Shown: positions 13,166 to 24,483 of the stretch, piece after piece
Layout: the number at the start of each line of letters is the position of its first letter
How positions within the stretch are numbered: the first letter of the stretch is position 1
NCBI RefSeq assembly: GCF_019097595.1
Contig: NC_080731.1
Span: forward strand, 8,375,071-8,439,070
Length of the DNA: 64,000 nucleotides
Origin: Hemibagrus wyckioides
Lineage: Eukaryota > Chordata > Actinopteri > Siluriformes > Bagridae
Direction: 5' to 3'
The notes under the pieces: model-generated
The model's input: only the letters and a program-made list of their open reading frames with translations
Database searches by the model: none
What the model was told of the DNA's origin: nothing
Program-made: the position numbers and the translations under genes

Positions 13166-14640
13166 CCTGTCTAAAGCAGATTTTGTGATGATACCTGAAT
13201 ATTAACATCACCTACTAGAAAAGCAGACTGCAGAAAAAAGGCTCAGCACAATATGTGTAGTGAACTGCCAGGAGGCATGCGCTGACTCAGAATCCAACAC
13301 ACTCACCTCAGTGCTGGAGGCCCAGAGCTCCGTCTGTTAATGCTAAAAACCCAACACACAAGTGCCGGTTCACTGAAGGCCCCTGGATGAGAGTAAAAAT
13401 ATTGTGCAGGCAGCCTTTGGTTCCACTCAACCTGGCAATGAAAATGAGCGAGGAGCCTCGCAGCCAATCCGAAACGAGGAGCGTTTATTCGCCTCAAACA
13501 CTGCACACAGAGTCACCTTGCTGCTGGTCAGGAAAGTTCATTTAATGAACATGGAGAGGAGAGATGGCTAGAGGTGATCGTCCTGTCATCACGTTTTAAA
13601 ACCCAGCATTAAACGAAGGTTCAAACAGCTTTTAAAATTTGTGAGCAGATGTTATGGAAATTTGTGCTAATGTTTGAAATTGCACATCTCATGCGCAACC
13701 TGTGTGAGGTGACATTTTGACCAGTTTTTGAGAGATCATTGCTTGGTGAATACGTTTTTGTTTTCAGATTCAGTTTAATATATTACAATAGGCAGTATAT
13801 AATCTACTGTGGCTAAACTCTGAGAACAATAGCAAGCAACATCAAGAACAAAACTAATTATTTAAAAAAATAAATAAATAACAGCATGAAACAGTGATCA
13901 GAATCACAATTATAAACCATTAATTAAAAAGTAGTATTGACACAGCACTTGGATCTTCAAGAACCCTGCTCTCAAAAGCTGATGATAGATTCATATCTCC
14001 AGTCATGTGAATATTTTCTCCCCTGCTACTTCCTTCATAAATGAAGTTTTAAAGTTGCTGAAGCTTTGAAGTTAACTGGATTATGCTAACAGGCATACAC
14101 AATGGCTAGGTTTTACTTAATTCCCTTCAAACCAAGTTGGGTCTCCAAATCCCATGGTACTGTCAGGTTAGTGTCACATTTTCCATATATACAGTACTTT
14201 TCGAAAGCTCTCTAGTGTCAGGCAGAGTCTCCACCTTGGTGTTCTAGAGTTTCAAGGGTTTCCATATAAGTGATTCTCTCCCTTATTTGCCCACGCACAA
14301 TGCCTAAAAGAAACTGATTTCTATATAAACTGCCTTTTTGCTTGTATTTCATTGATGGCCAGATGACTAAGGGTGATCTTTTGGCTAATCCAATGGTTTT
14401 CACCCAAGGTAACATCAACTAAACTTCCAATAAACCTGCAGCGTTCCTTCTGAAGCCCAAAATGCACCCAAAGAGCATAATTTGGGCTGAATGGTGGCTA
14501 TTGGATCCTCACATCAACTATGTAATTGGCATCACCACTATGTAATTGGCACCACCACCAACACCACCAGGGCCTAAGCATCCAGCCCTGTCATAGGTGG
14601 GAAGAGTTTGCAGTGGGTGTGTGCAGGATTGAGCAAATTT
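13162..14640. other. No gene seen
   Basis: The section 13255-13520 is richer in G+C and repeat-free, with a domainless minus ORF (13303-13506). The rest is AT-rich single-copy DNA. A minus ORF at 14218-14418 has no recognisable domain. Confidence 0.35.
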
Positions 14641-14644
14641 AAAT

Positions 14645-14850
14645 GGAGGCAGTGGTAGCTCAAGTGGTTAAGGCTCTGGGTTGTTGATGGGAGGATCATT
14701 GTTGGACCCCTGAGCAAGGCCCTCACTGCTCCAGAGGCTCTGTATCATGGCTGGGCCGGCACTCTGACCCCAACTCCTAATGTTGGGATATGTGAAGAAA
14801 GAATTTCACTGTACTGTACTGTATATGTGACAAATAAAGGCTCTTCTTCA
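14645..14850 (+). repeat. tRNA-derived SINE, near full length
   Basis: It begins with a tRNA-like head including an A-box-like 'tagctcaagtgg', followed by 'ttaaggctctgggttgttga', then the 'ctgagcaaggcc' and 'ctgaccccaactcctaatgt' body, and ends 'gtgacaaataaaggctcttc'. SINEs of this kind are transcribed by RNA polymerase III and copied by a partner LINE. Two more copies occur on the minus strand at 45868-46100 and 60781-61000, and aligning the three defines the family within this window. Confidence 0.8.
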
Positions 14851-15186
14851 CATTTAAATGCTACACCTTTTTTTCTCTCTCTCAGTGAACAAGGCTGATG
14901 TATGTGTGCCAATGTGTGCGTAGGTGACAGCAGAGCTGAGTTGAACTGAACCAAACCATGCCGCTGGAAAGAAGCTGATTTTCTGTGTGTGTGACAGCAG
15001 AGCTGAGTTGACTGAACTAAAACACTTAAAAGATGGATTTTTTTCAGAGGCACAGACAAAAATATAAATGCTCCCCAAGTCATCTCACTCCGAGTCCACT
15101 GTGTCCTTGAGATGTGTAGAGTCACAATCCACTAATACCATGACATGCTACCCTATCAGGAGTGTTCCTACTTACAGGGATCACTT

Positions 15187-15300
15187 CAAGTCACATCAAG
15201 AAGCGTTTATTGTCATTTCAACCATATATAGCTCATGCAGGACATAGTGAAATGAAACAACGTTTTTCCAGAACCATGGTGCTACATTAAACATCAGCAT
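15187..15300 (-). repeat. SINE/LINE 3'-tail fragment
   Basis: It contains 'agcgtttattgtcatttcaa' followed by 'ccatatatagctcatgcagg' and 'tagtgaaatgaaacaacg', the reverse complement of the tail at about 62970-63100 on the plus strand. Only the 3' part is present. Confidence 0.7.
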
Positions 15301-16504
15301 TCTTAGCCTGATCTAAGAAATCTGTGCTACTGTTTCCTGGAGATCATTGTGCCAGTTCTAATCTGGAGGTTCATGTCAACCAACTCAGTGGCACGAGTAT
15401 GGTAGTTATTACCAAGCACATTTCCAGTCTTTGTGTGTATTGGTTTATGGCATATGCTGGTGATGTTCACTACCCCTGGTTGTCAGGATGGGTGAAACGG
15501 AATGCTAGCTGTTAAACAGCAGAAAATCACTGGAGGTGGTGGGATTTAGCTGGACATCTTCTTGACAAAGTCATAATGTGGGCTCTACTCCATTTCCATG
15601 TTGAAGTCTAGAAAACAGCAGCAGGAACATTCGAAAAGAGGAATCATTTTGTGGCTTCAAAAATGTAGTCATTCTTAAAATCAGCTCTGTTTTGAGAACG
15701 CAACACCATCACATATGTAATTCTCTCTTTCTTTGTGTTTGTAAAGTCATGTTAAAGCAGATCACCCATCTCCAGATTGGTCCAGCTCAGGCTGTCTGGA
15801 GCGAACGCCAACTTTAATCCAACCTGGCCACGGGAGAGTGGGGCCAAGACAACGTGCTTTACTACCTCAGCTGCTCCAAGTTCTCAAGCAAACAGCCTTC
15901 CCACGCACCTCTTCCCTGTCGCTGGCATCATGGAACATTACGATATTTTTTCTGTGTTTGTCGATGGATGATGGGCCCTCATTGCTATGCGAGTGCCAGA
16001 TGAATCATAAACCTATACCATATGCCATCGCAATTTGCTGATGGGCCCAAGCTGTTTTGGTGGATATAAAATCCAGTGATTATAAATACTTTATCCTTAG
16101 TGAATATGAAAAAACCAGAAGGGAGGGATGGGCCCAGTCTTTCTTATGGCTTTGAGAAGGGGTCAGCAGGTGATGGAACAGATCAACTCTCCAACATTTT
16201 CTGGGCTTGGGATAAGAAACCACACAAACAAGCTGAAAGGGTGAATACCTGCAGTAGATAAACATCTGGATTAACATTACAGATTATTTTTGACCTAGTT
16301 GGTTATTAATAAGGATTTTACCTTGACCTTTCAAGCTAAATCAGCAGTAAAGTGGGTTAGTTATGTGATCTTTTTTCACTGCATCAGTTGCAGAGAGATT
16401 GCAATGTGATTAACACTAAACAAAGAACAAGCAGTTAACATGTACAAATATGACGATTACTCTAACATGTGGTCCTTTCCCAATCTGTTGCCATGACTAT
16501 TAAA
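15301..16504. other. No gene seen
   Basis: Moderately G+C-rich, repeat-poor DNA. Short ORFs (for example 15777-15971 and 16076-16261, plus) carry no domains. No repeat family is recognised. Confidence 0.35.
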
Positions 16505-16850
16505 GCACAGCATTGTATATGATTTCTTTGTATGCTGTAGCATTACAACTTCCATTTACTGGAACTAAGAGGCACAAATCTGTTCCAGCATGACAATACC
16601 CCTGTGCACAAAGCGAGCTCCATGAAGACATGGTTTGCCAGAACTTAAGACTTGAGTGTCCTGCACAAAACCCTGACCTTAACCCCACTCTACACCTTTG
16701 GGATGAATCTCACCTCAGGCCTCCTTTCCCAACATCAGTGTATTGAGTGTAGTATGGTGAGTGTTTTCCTGCACACACTCAGTGCTCCAGGCTCTGAAAC
16801 TTTGACCTGGATAAAGCAGTTACTGAAAGTCAGTGAGAGTGAATTATTAT
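16505..16850 (+). pseudogene. Tc1-like fragment plus repeat tail
   Basis: The part from about 16530 to 16730 matches the transposase C-terminal region of the Tc1 family at 17273-18102: 'tgttccagcatgacaatac', 'gtgcacaaagcgagctccat' and 'cctgaccttaaccccactc' follow in order, with small deletions that break the frame. From about 16795 the sequence changes to the tail of the dispersed repeat ('ctggataaagcagttactga'). Confidence 0.65.
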
Positions 16851-17272
16851 TAGTTCTAAGAATCGTTAAATAAGTTTACTCTCCAAGTTCACAGAAGTAT
16901 TCCTAATTTAACTGCTCTTCTGTGTTAGGTCTTTGGCAATAATAGGTTAAAAAAAATAATAATAGGTGTTCAAAAATGATTGCAAAGTATTAAAAATTCC
17001 ATCTGTGTTCTCGTTTCTTCCCTTCTACTTATAAGTAAAGTATTAACAGTAAAAGTCATATACACTGTGATATGTAAATTATAACAGTAACCAAATGCCA
17101 CTCTCTTGCCATTTAGCGTTTGTATAGAAAACGTGGACAGCAAGCATTGTGTGCTTTAGCTCATCAGAAAAACAGGAAAAACTGTTTGCAACAAAAAGGA
17201 TTCATGGACATCAGCTGCCTACTAGTCTAAAAAGAATGGTTAAATCGAACGGTTATATGGGTTACAAGTATC
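16851..17272. other. No gene seen
   Basis: AT-rich single-copy sequence with no coding or repeat signal that I recognise. Confidence 0.4.
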
Positions 17273-18102
17273 TACACTATATGGCCAAACGTTTTGGTCC
17301 ACTCCTCCAAATCACTGAATTCAGGTGTTGTTTTTCAGGGGTTGGTCTCGGCCCCTTAGTTCCAGTGAAAGGAACTCTTAATGCTTCAGTATACCAAGAC
17401 ATTTTGGACAATTTCATGCTCCCAACTTTGTGGGAACAGTTTGGGGATCCTCCTTCCTGTTCCAACATGACTGTACACCAGTGCACAAAGTAAGGTCTGT
17501 AAAGAGGAACTTCACAGAGTCCTGACCTCAACCTGATAGAACACCTTCGGGATGAATTAGAGCAGAGTCTGTGAGCCAGGCCTTCTTGTCCAACATCAGT
17601 GCCTGACCTCACAAATGCGCTTTTACTTGGAATAGTCAAAAATTCCCATAAACACACTCCTAAACCTTGTGGAAAGCCTTCCCAGAAGAATTGAAGCTGT
17701 TATAGCTGCAAAGGACGAGTCAACTCCATATTACATTCATGTGCATGTAAAGGCAGATGTCCCAGTTTTGGCCTGGCTCGCAGTCTCCACTCTAATTCAT
17801 CCCAGAAGTGTTCTATCAGGTTGAGGTCAGGACTCTGTTCAGGTCAGTCAAGTTCCTCCACACCAAACTCACTCATCCATGTCTTTATGGACCTTGCTTT
17901 GTGCACTTGTGTGCAGTCATGTTGGAACAGGAAGCGGGCATCCCCAAACTGTTCCTACAAAGCTGGGAGCATGAAATTGTCCAAAATGTCTTTGTATGCT
18001 GAAGCATTAAGAGTTCCTTTCACTGGAACTAAGCCAAGCCCAACCCCTGAAAAACAACAAGATTTGGAGGAGGGTCCCAAAACTTTTGGCACTATAAGTG
18101 TA
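17273..18102. mobile_element. Two Tc1-like copies in inverted head-to-head pair
   Basis: The left part (17273 to about 17782) runs on the plus strand. It has a terminal repeat, then a transposase C-terminal region (17378-17480 includes 'ILDNFMLPTLWEQFGD' and 'CSNMTVHQCTK'), and ends in a truncated right terminus. The right part (about 17783-18102) carries the same material on the minus strand and closes with an inverted copy of the terminal repeat. The outer arms, about 17273-17500 and 17870-18102, are reverse complements. Both transposase pieces are interrupted and incomplete (the full protein is about 340 residues), so neither is active. The structure resembles the smaller one at 12528-12860, but the internal junction differs. 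Confidence 0.8.
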
Positions 18103-18923
18103 CTTTATTTATAGTACAGTTTCAGTTTATATCGTAAATGCAGTGACAGTTTTGCAGAATTGACAGCAAAGATGTCGGACTATACTTCCTTTGAACTGGA
18201 ACAATATACGTTTAGATTTTGCTACGCTTTATATTAATCAAGTTGTACGGGGGGAAAAAGGATGAATGCTGACAAAAAAAATACAAAACATCTTGATTTC
18301 TATTTTCAGTCATAATCAGGTACTTTTAAATACACAAATACATTTAAGTGTGCGGACATTACATTTGATGATCAGGTATAATTTTACTAAACTACTATTT
18401 CTAATTAAGTAACATTACATATTTTATCATTTACTGTATTTTTTCTTTTTTGATTGGCATTACACTAACTTGTAAAATGGTGTGAATGGACGTTTATGAG
18501 TTTGTGGAAGGAGCTCTGAGACTGTAGACTGCAGAATGCCAATAAAAAGCAGAGTGCTAGATCAGTCTGGACTGGGTATCCCAAAAGCATTGTAAATTTA
18601 TGATCGTCTTAATTGGGAGTGAGTGTGTCAGATGTGATGCTCGTTCAACCGTTTAACGATGATTTTTGTTCCATGATGCTTTTGGGGAATTTATCTCTCA
18701 GTGGTAGAGAATATTTCAATTAGGAATTTAAAACAGATCAGGACATCATAAAATGTAGAAATTATGTTATGGCTACAAAATGTGTGATCCCAAACATTTA
18801 AACACAAACAACTGCTCTAAGTTAAGCTGATTATTGCTATATTTTGATTAAAAAAAATGATTACATTTAGGATTGGATTAATATCTGCCTGGATACAAAA
18901 ATAGGATAAAAACAACTCAGTGA

Positions 18924-18924
<1 letters not shown>
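18103..18924. other. No gene seen
   Basis: AT-rich single-copy DNA. No ORF of interest and no recognised repeat. Confidence 0.4.
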
Positions 18925-18995
<71 letters not shown>

Positions 18996-19067
18996 AAACA
19001 GCCCATGTAAATATGCTTGTGGACTGATTACCATTTTAGTAAATAAATAAATAAATAAATAAATAAA
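18925..19067. repeat. (AAAT)n microsatellite, two tracts
   Basis: An AAAT run of about 18 units (18925-18996) and a shorter one (19040-19067), separated by about 43 bases of unique sequence. Confidence 0.95.
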
Positions 19068-20125
19068 AAGAGAACAAAGTCCTTTGGATTAAATGTTGTG
19101 CGCAGATCTAAACTGGATTTGATTAATAAAAAATATATGAACTATGACGTCACATTTAAGCCTTGACATGGTTTTTGTCATGTTTTTCATTCTGTAATAA
19201 TTTTATAAGACAGACAGCAGCAGCAAACATTCTGGACATGTAATAAAAGTATACCTTTGTCAAGAATTGGCAGACACATTCGTGTGTATTGTTTTAGTCA
19301 GCATATTTATGTGACCAGCATGTGGGACTTCATTCAACCACAGCAAGGGGCTGGCAATAAAAGTAACCAGAAACAAATGCAAGAACTGTAACGAGAACAA
19401 AGAGAGCCACAGCTCAACACAAGAGCTGTGTCCCTTTGGGGAAGCTATAAAAATGTTTGTAGAAACCTGAAACAGAGCATTTCCCTTCCAGATAGGCTCC
19501 GAGTACAATCCATTTTGGAAGCCAAGAAACCTGATAACCTTTGAGGAGTCCTTTTTTCTAAGAGTGTAGGGAAAAAAAAGAGAAAGATTTCTGTGAAAAA
19601 TGTATCTGTCATTCCAATTTTCTGCAATTTCCTGTCTTTATTCAATCCATATGCACTTATTCCTACAGAATCCAGAATTTCCGACAGGCAAATTTGGTCT
19701 TATGGTCTGAATTCCCAAACTGTAGGCGAACAGCAAGAAAAAATTTCATTGTTCCACCCTACAAAACACACAAATTGTTTTGTTCCCTGACTGGTTTGTT
19801 TACTGCCAATGCAGCTTTAAAAATGATTTATCCAAGCATACAAATTCCCCAGCTAACACAACCTTCCTCTATAATCCCTAACTGCCACCAGCTGGGCCAT
19901 GTTATGTGATTATTCTGTCCACAGACGTCTACTTGTATCTATACATAAGAACAGTTTTCCAGTTTCCGCCACACTAACCAACACTGAATACAGCCATTTG
20001 TGAATAAACAACTATGAGTATTTGCACTCCAGACCGAAAGCATGCAAACAATTTCGGCTTGTAGTGATTAACATGGTCAGAAACGCTTGAAGATTTCAGA
20101 CGCCTGTTCACGCAGAACATTTTTG
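19068..20125. other. No gene seen
   Basis: Single-copy DNA. Overlapping short ORFs on both strands (19260-19790) have no recognisable domain. Confidence 0.4.
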
Positions 20126-20292
20126 GGTGTTGTCACTTAGTGGCTAAGGTGTTGGATTACTGACCAGAAGGTTGTGCGTTTGAATCCCAGGTCCACCAAG
20201 CTGCTGGGTCCTTGAGCAAGGCCCTTAAACCTCAAGTGCTCAACTGTATAAAATGTAAGTCAGTCTGAATAATGGCGTCTGCTAAATATAAA
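20126..20292 (+). repeat. tRNA-derived SINE copy
   Basis: The head holds an A-box-like 'cttagtggctaagg' and a B-box-like 'gtttgaatccc', followed by 'aggtccaccaagctgctggg', 'gagcaaggcccttaa' and a tail 'aatggcgtctgctaaat'. Further members are at 49280-49440 and 63110-63250, all on the plus strand. Confidence 0.8.
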
Positions 20293-21833
20293 ATGCAGAA
20301 CATGATCATGCGGCTCCCTTATGACCCGACCTTTTCTATTATGACTGAGAGTTCATAGTTCTGCAGAATGACATGATGATTGAAAAAACATTGTTTTGCT
20401 GTCTATGAACCGAATCTGTGTGGATTTCATACTAGTATTGTATTCAGTAGAATACTGAAAGATTGAACTATGGGCATGTTTTAACCTCATGGCAAAGGAA
20501 TCCAAGGCTGTGGGCTTAATTTTGCTGGTATTTGCAATTTAAGCTCACTAGAGTCCAATCTTAAATAATCTACACCATATTTTATAGGGATCCTTATATC
20601 CCCCCCTTTTTTTTAAAATAAATTTAACCTATATAATTGTTTAATCACAACAAGATTTAAGCTGTAATTCCAATGACACTTGGTCATATTGCAATTTGTG
20701 GGACATTTCCAAACAGTTTATTATTATACAGATGGTACTTCTTGGCACAGTTGATTTTAATACTTGATAAACAAAATCAACTCAGCTATACAATTGTCTG
20801 GAAGATGGGTGGTTGTTATTTTTCTATATACGTTACATGGGTTATTCAGTTCAAAAATCTAAATCTAAATCTGGTCTCGTTGCTTAGATTTTCCCCATGA
20901 TCATGGATGATAGAGATTTTCCAAATCTGTCATATAATTCTAATAATGTCGGTGATGATACAAGAGGAAGAATGCTTTTTCTGAGGCCTCCTTGCTTCTA
21001 AGGTTTCCCGTTTAAATAACTTTAAAAAAATAAATAAATAAATAATAAGCAAAAAAGTTTTTGCTTAGTGACTTTCGTTTCCACTCCTTCCCAATCCTCA
21101 GCATTTTATCTATCGCTATGATCAGTGTCTGTTTACCATTACTTTTGCAATAAAGGGATGGATTGAAATAATTGTCCTTTTCACATTTATTGTAAATGAT
21201 TCCATTCCACAATTATTAAATCCTTTATTACATATAATACAGCAGAATTTGGAACCATCATATCGTTCATATTGGCTCATAGTGAGATAGGAATTGACCT
21301 GTCAATGTTCAATGACATTATCTTCTTGATATTAAACTCTACTCTTCAGCACTTAATACTCCTGTAAGAGCCCATAACTCATCGTTTTAGAGCTAGAGGG
21401 ATGGGACATACCCTCCTCGTTTTATTAAAGCAAGCCTAAAACTGCCTTTACTTTTACATTTTATGAGCCGAATCTGTATTACCGCTAAGAGTGCTGTAAT
21501 TCAATCACTTTCATTGTTAAGAAATGCTTGCGATCCGTCTGATGGATTCCTTCATCCATCAATATTATGTAGTTTTATACACTCTTAGGTATGGATAGAA
21601 AGTGGGTGAGGCATGAATTGTCTTTAAATTAAGCACATTCCAACTAAGGGTTCATTAGTAAGGACATTTAAGTGCTGAAATATAAATCTTATAAAATGAT
21701 TGCAAAATTTAACAACATCTAAACTTATCCAAGTTTTTTGATTGCTGGAAAATTTCTCTGAAACTTGAATGATTACTCATCTACATATTTGTCCTTTTGA
21801 CCTCCTCTGGGCTCAGTTGTTTTAATTCAATTC

Positions 21834-21835
<2 letters not shown>
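20293..21835. other. No gene seen
   Basis: AT-rich DNA without recognisable repeats. ORFs at 20673-20900 (plus) and 21012-21212 (minus) have no domains. Confidence 0.4.

Positions 21836-21912
<77 letters not shown>
21836..21912. repeat. (GT)n-(GA)n microsatellite
   Basis: About 33 GT units followed by a short GA run, ending about 30 bases before the Tc1-like terminal sequence. Confidence 0.95.
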
Positions 21913-21952
21913 ATATACACCGATCAGGTGTATATTGAATATACACTGATCA

Positions 21953-21957
21953 GGCAA
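21953..21957. other. Target-site duplication GGCAA, left copy
   Basis: GGCAA lies immediately before the left LTR. The identical five bases lie at 28546-28550, after the right LTR. Five-base duplications are usual for Ty3/gypsy integrase, and the pair shows that the two LTRs belong to one insertion. Confidence 0.9.
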
Positions 21958-22794
21958 TGTTACGACCCCGATGTAGGCCTAGGGGAGACTCAGGGTCAGC
22001 AACCGGTGGTTTATCAAGCTGATAGTGGGTGAAAGAGTCCAAACCGGGTCTAAACAATGACACACAGTGTAGACTGGCTGAATAAAAAAAAAAAACAAGG
22101 TTTCGCGACACAACCTGTAGTGCTTAATCAGTTTACTGTGCTGTACAACAGAAAACACGTATTTACAATATTTACAAATTTCACAAACAAGCCAAACACG
22201 GGGCTGGACAACGGCGGTGCTGAAGAAAAGAAAACCAAGTAAAAGAAAAAATGATACTTCCCTAACGCTGCTTTATGTTTAATACATCCTGGACTACAAA
22301 CTAAAGTGAAACCAAAAACCTGCCTATACTGCGCTTCCCTTACAAACTTAAATACAGGGGGTGGCACCCGCCCCTTTCCTAAAGTGTCTAGACAGTGTGA
22401 CGTCCTACGTGTTGCACAGTGTATGAGCGCGCTCTTTCTTACCTGTCCGAGCCCCGTCAGCACAACACTACACAAACACACATAGCTGTACATACACCTC
22501 AATACACCAAGTATTTAGACAGACAAACAAACCACGCGATTGCACACACAAGCAGAAACAAAACGCCGCGCCCGATGCGGTGTCAGTGTCTCGCTTTTAT
22601 AGCCTGACTCTTCTTCCGGTTAATCATCCGGGGCGGCGATAGCGCGACTCGGCTCCTCCCATCAGCGGCAGGTAGATGGCATGCGGCCAACTGCATCACG
22701 TTCCTCCCAATCGGTTACGCTGTAAACAAAGCCATCATAATAACCGAATAACCGAAAATAAAAATAACCAAAATACGTGCCGTGGCACGTAACA
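21958..22794 (-). repeat. 3' LTR (837 bp)
   Basis: It is bounded by TGTTACG and CGTAACA, the short inverted repeat of LTR ends. It differs from the other LTR at 22302/28061, 22483/28242 and 22770/28521, and by an extra eight bases (a duplicated 'taaccgaa') near 22741-22752. ORFs inside the LTR (for example 22128-22502) occur in both LTRs and are not genes. A possible ATTAAA polyadenylation signal lies on the minus strand at 22278-22283. Confidence 0.95.
22595..22601 (-). promoter_or_regulatory. TATA box of the 3' LTR
   Basis: TATAAAA on the minus strand, in a G+C-rich LTR segment; it is identical to the copy in the 5' LTR. In the 3' LTR it could drive read-through transcription into the left flank. 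Confidence 0.5.
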
Positions 22795-22805
22795 CGCCCC
22801 TCCTC
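22795..22805 (-). other. Polypurine tract
   Basis: On the minus strand, 'gaggaggggcg' sits directly next to the 3' LTR, where second-strand DNA synthesis is primed in LTR elements. It is preceded by a run of T, also typical. Confidence 0.75.
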
Positions 22806-22832
22806 AAAAAAAAATGATCCTACTAGGATATT

Positions 22833-24483
22833 TTACACTCTAGAAAGAGCATCAGCTATTTTATTTTCAACACCCTTTTTGTGTCTCATCTCCAAATTGT
22901 ATTCTTGGATAACCAGAAACCACCTCATTAGCCGTTGATTGTGGTTGTACATCCTAGACAAAAACACAAGGGGATTATGATCTGTGTACACAACTACAGG
23001 CCATAGGCTTGAGCCTACGTACACCTCAAAGTGCTGCAGAGCCAGAAGTAACGCCAGTGCTTCTCTCTCAATTGTAGAATATTTTACCTGATGTTTATTT
23101 AACTTACGTGAGTAGTAGCAGACTGGATGATTTACTTCATTTTTACCTTCCTGAAGTAACACTGCGCCGATCCCCACACCACTCGCATCAATTTCCAACT
23201 TAAAAGGTTTAGCAAAGTCAGGGGCAGCTAGAACCGGAGCAGAACACAACAAAGCTTTCACATTATTAAAAGCAAGTTGACAATCATGAGACCATCTGAA
23301 GGTAGCCGCAGGGCTCAGCAATGAAGTTAGAGGTTCTGCAACAGAAGAAAAGTTTTTGCAAAACCCGCGGTAATAGCCAACCATTCCTAAAAATCTACGC
23401 AATTCACGTCGGGTTGTGGGCACAGGGAAATCAATAATGGCCTTAACTTTAGCTTGCAGTGGACAAACAATTCCATGACCAACCCTCATCCCAAGATAAA
23501 CCACAGTAGCTTGTGCAAATTCACATTTTGCCAAGTTTAGTGTCAAATTAGCCTCTTTTAACTTGGTAAACACAGTTCGAAGAGACTTCACATGACTTTG
23601 CCAATCACAAGAATGTATGACCAAATCATCCAAATAGGCTATGCAATTTGGTACACCAGCAAGAACTGTATTAACAAGTCTTTGGAACGTAGCAGGTGAG
23701 TTTTTCAACCCAAAAGGCATCACTGTATACTGTAAAAAAGCATCTGGTGTCACAAACGCAGACAGCTCTGAAGCCCTTCGGGTTAGTGGGACCTGCCAGT
23801 ATCCTTTAAGAAGATCCAACTTTGTAACAAAACTGGCCTTACCTACCGTATCAATGCAGTCGTCAATTCGCGACAGAGGAAATTAATCAGTCACAGTTAT
23901 GGCATTGAGTTTTCTATAGTCTGTACAGAGTCTAAAATACCATCAGGTTTTGGCACCAACACACATGGTGAGCTCCACGGACTACAGCTAGGGACTGCTA
24001 AGCCATGTTCCAACAAGTATTCCGCTTCCTTACGCAAGATTTCACATTTGGTGGAATTGAGACGATAAGGATGTTGTTTTAATGGTGTATCCTTTATCAC
24101 TTTAATGTCATGTTGTAAGACAGATGTCTGTGTGGGCACGTCACTAAATATGGAGGGAAACTCCTTAATTAAAGCCACAATATCTCTACGCTGAAGGTCA
24201 GGTAAATGAGCAACCAGCGAGAGACTATCAGACTCAAGAGTTTTTAAAATCTGGGAGTTCATGAGTCTAGCCCCCAACTGGGTTGAAGACTGCTTGACTA
24301 AGTGCCCATCAGACTCCCAAGACGCAGCAATAGGCACTACTGCTACAGCAGCTTTCTGTCCACCTTGCACAAGTTCAGGTACCGGAAGACCCTCCACAGG
24401 CATTTCCCGATCTAGAAATGGCTTCAACATATTTTTATGACACACTCGACTCTTACGTTTCCGATCTGGCGTATCAATGACAA
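22833..24483 (-). pseudogene. pol part 2: reverse transcriptase and RNase H, broken
   Basis: It would copy the element's RNA into DNA and degrade the template RNA. The 22833-23819 frame carries the RT palm with 'FGLKNSPATFQ' and the catalytic 'YLDD', a connection region, and RNase H with acidic residues in 'EIDASG', 'EREALAL', 'YTDHNP' and the final 'ADALSR'. The upstream frame 23897-24445 carries the RT fingers ('PYRLNSTKCEILRKE', 'SPWSSPCVLVPKPDG'). Three breaks are visible: a frame change near 24484 where this region leaves the integrase frame, another near 23935 at the RT 'PDG' motif, and an in-frame TAA at 23883-23885. The first and last parts share the frame of the gag-integrase ORF, which suggests one original polyprotein. 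The gene ends 27 bases before the polypurine tract. Confidence 0.92.

Noticed and set aside
20126..20292. tRNA gene at the SINE head
   Set aside because: A- and B-box-like words are present but no intact acceptor stem or anticodon arm; followed by a SINE body and present in several copies.
22128..22502. 124-residue ORF repeated at 27887-28261
   Set aside because: It lies in the LTRs and occurs twice only because LTRs are duplicated; no domain and no role in known elements.
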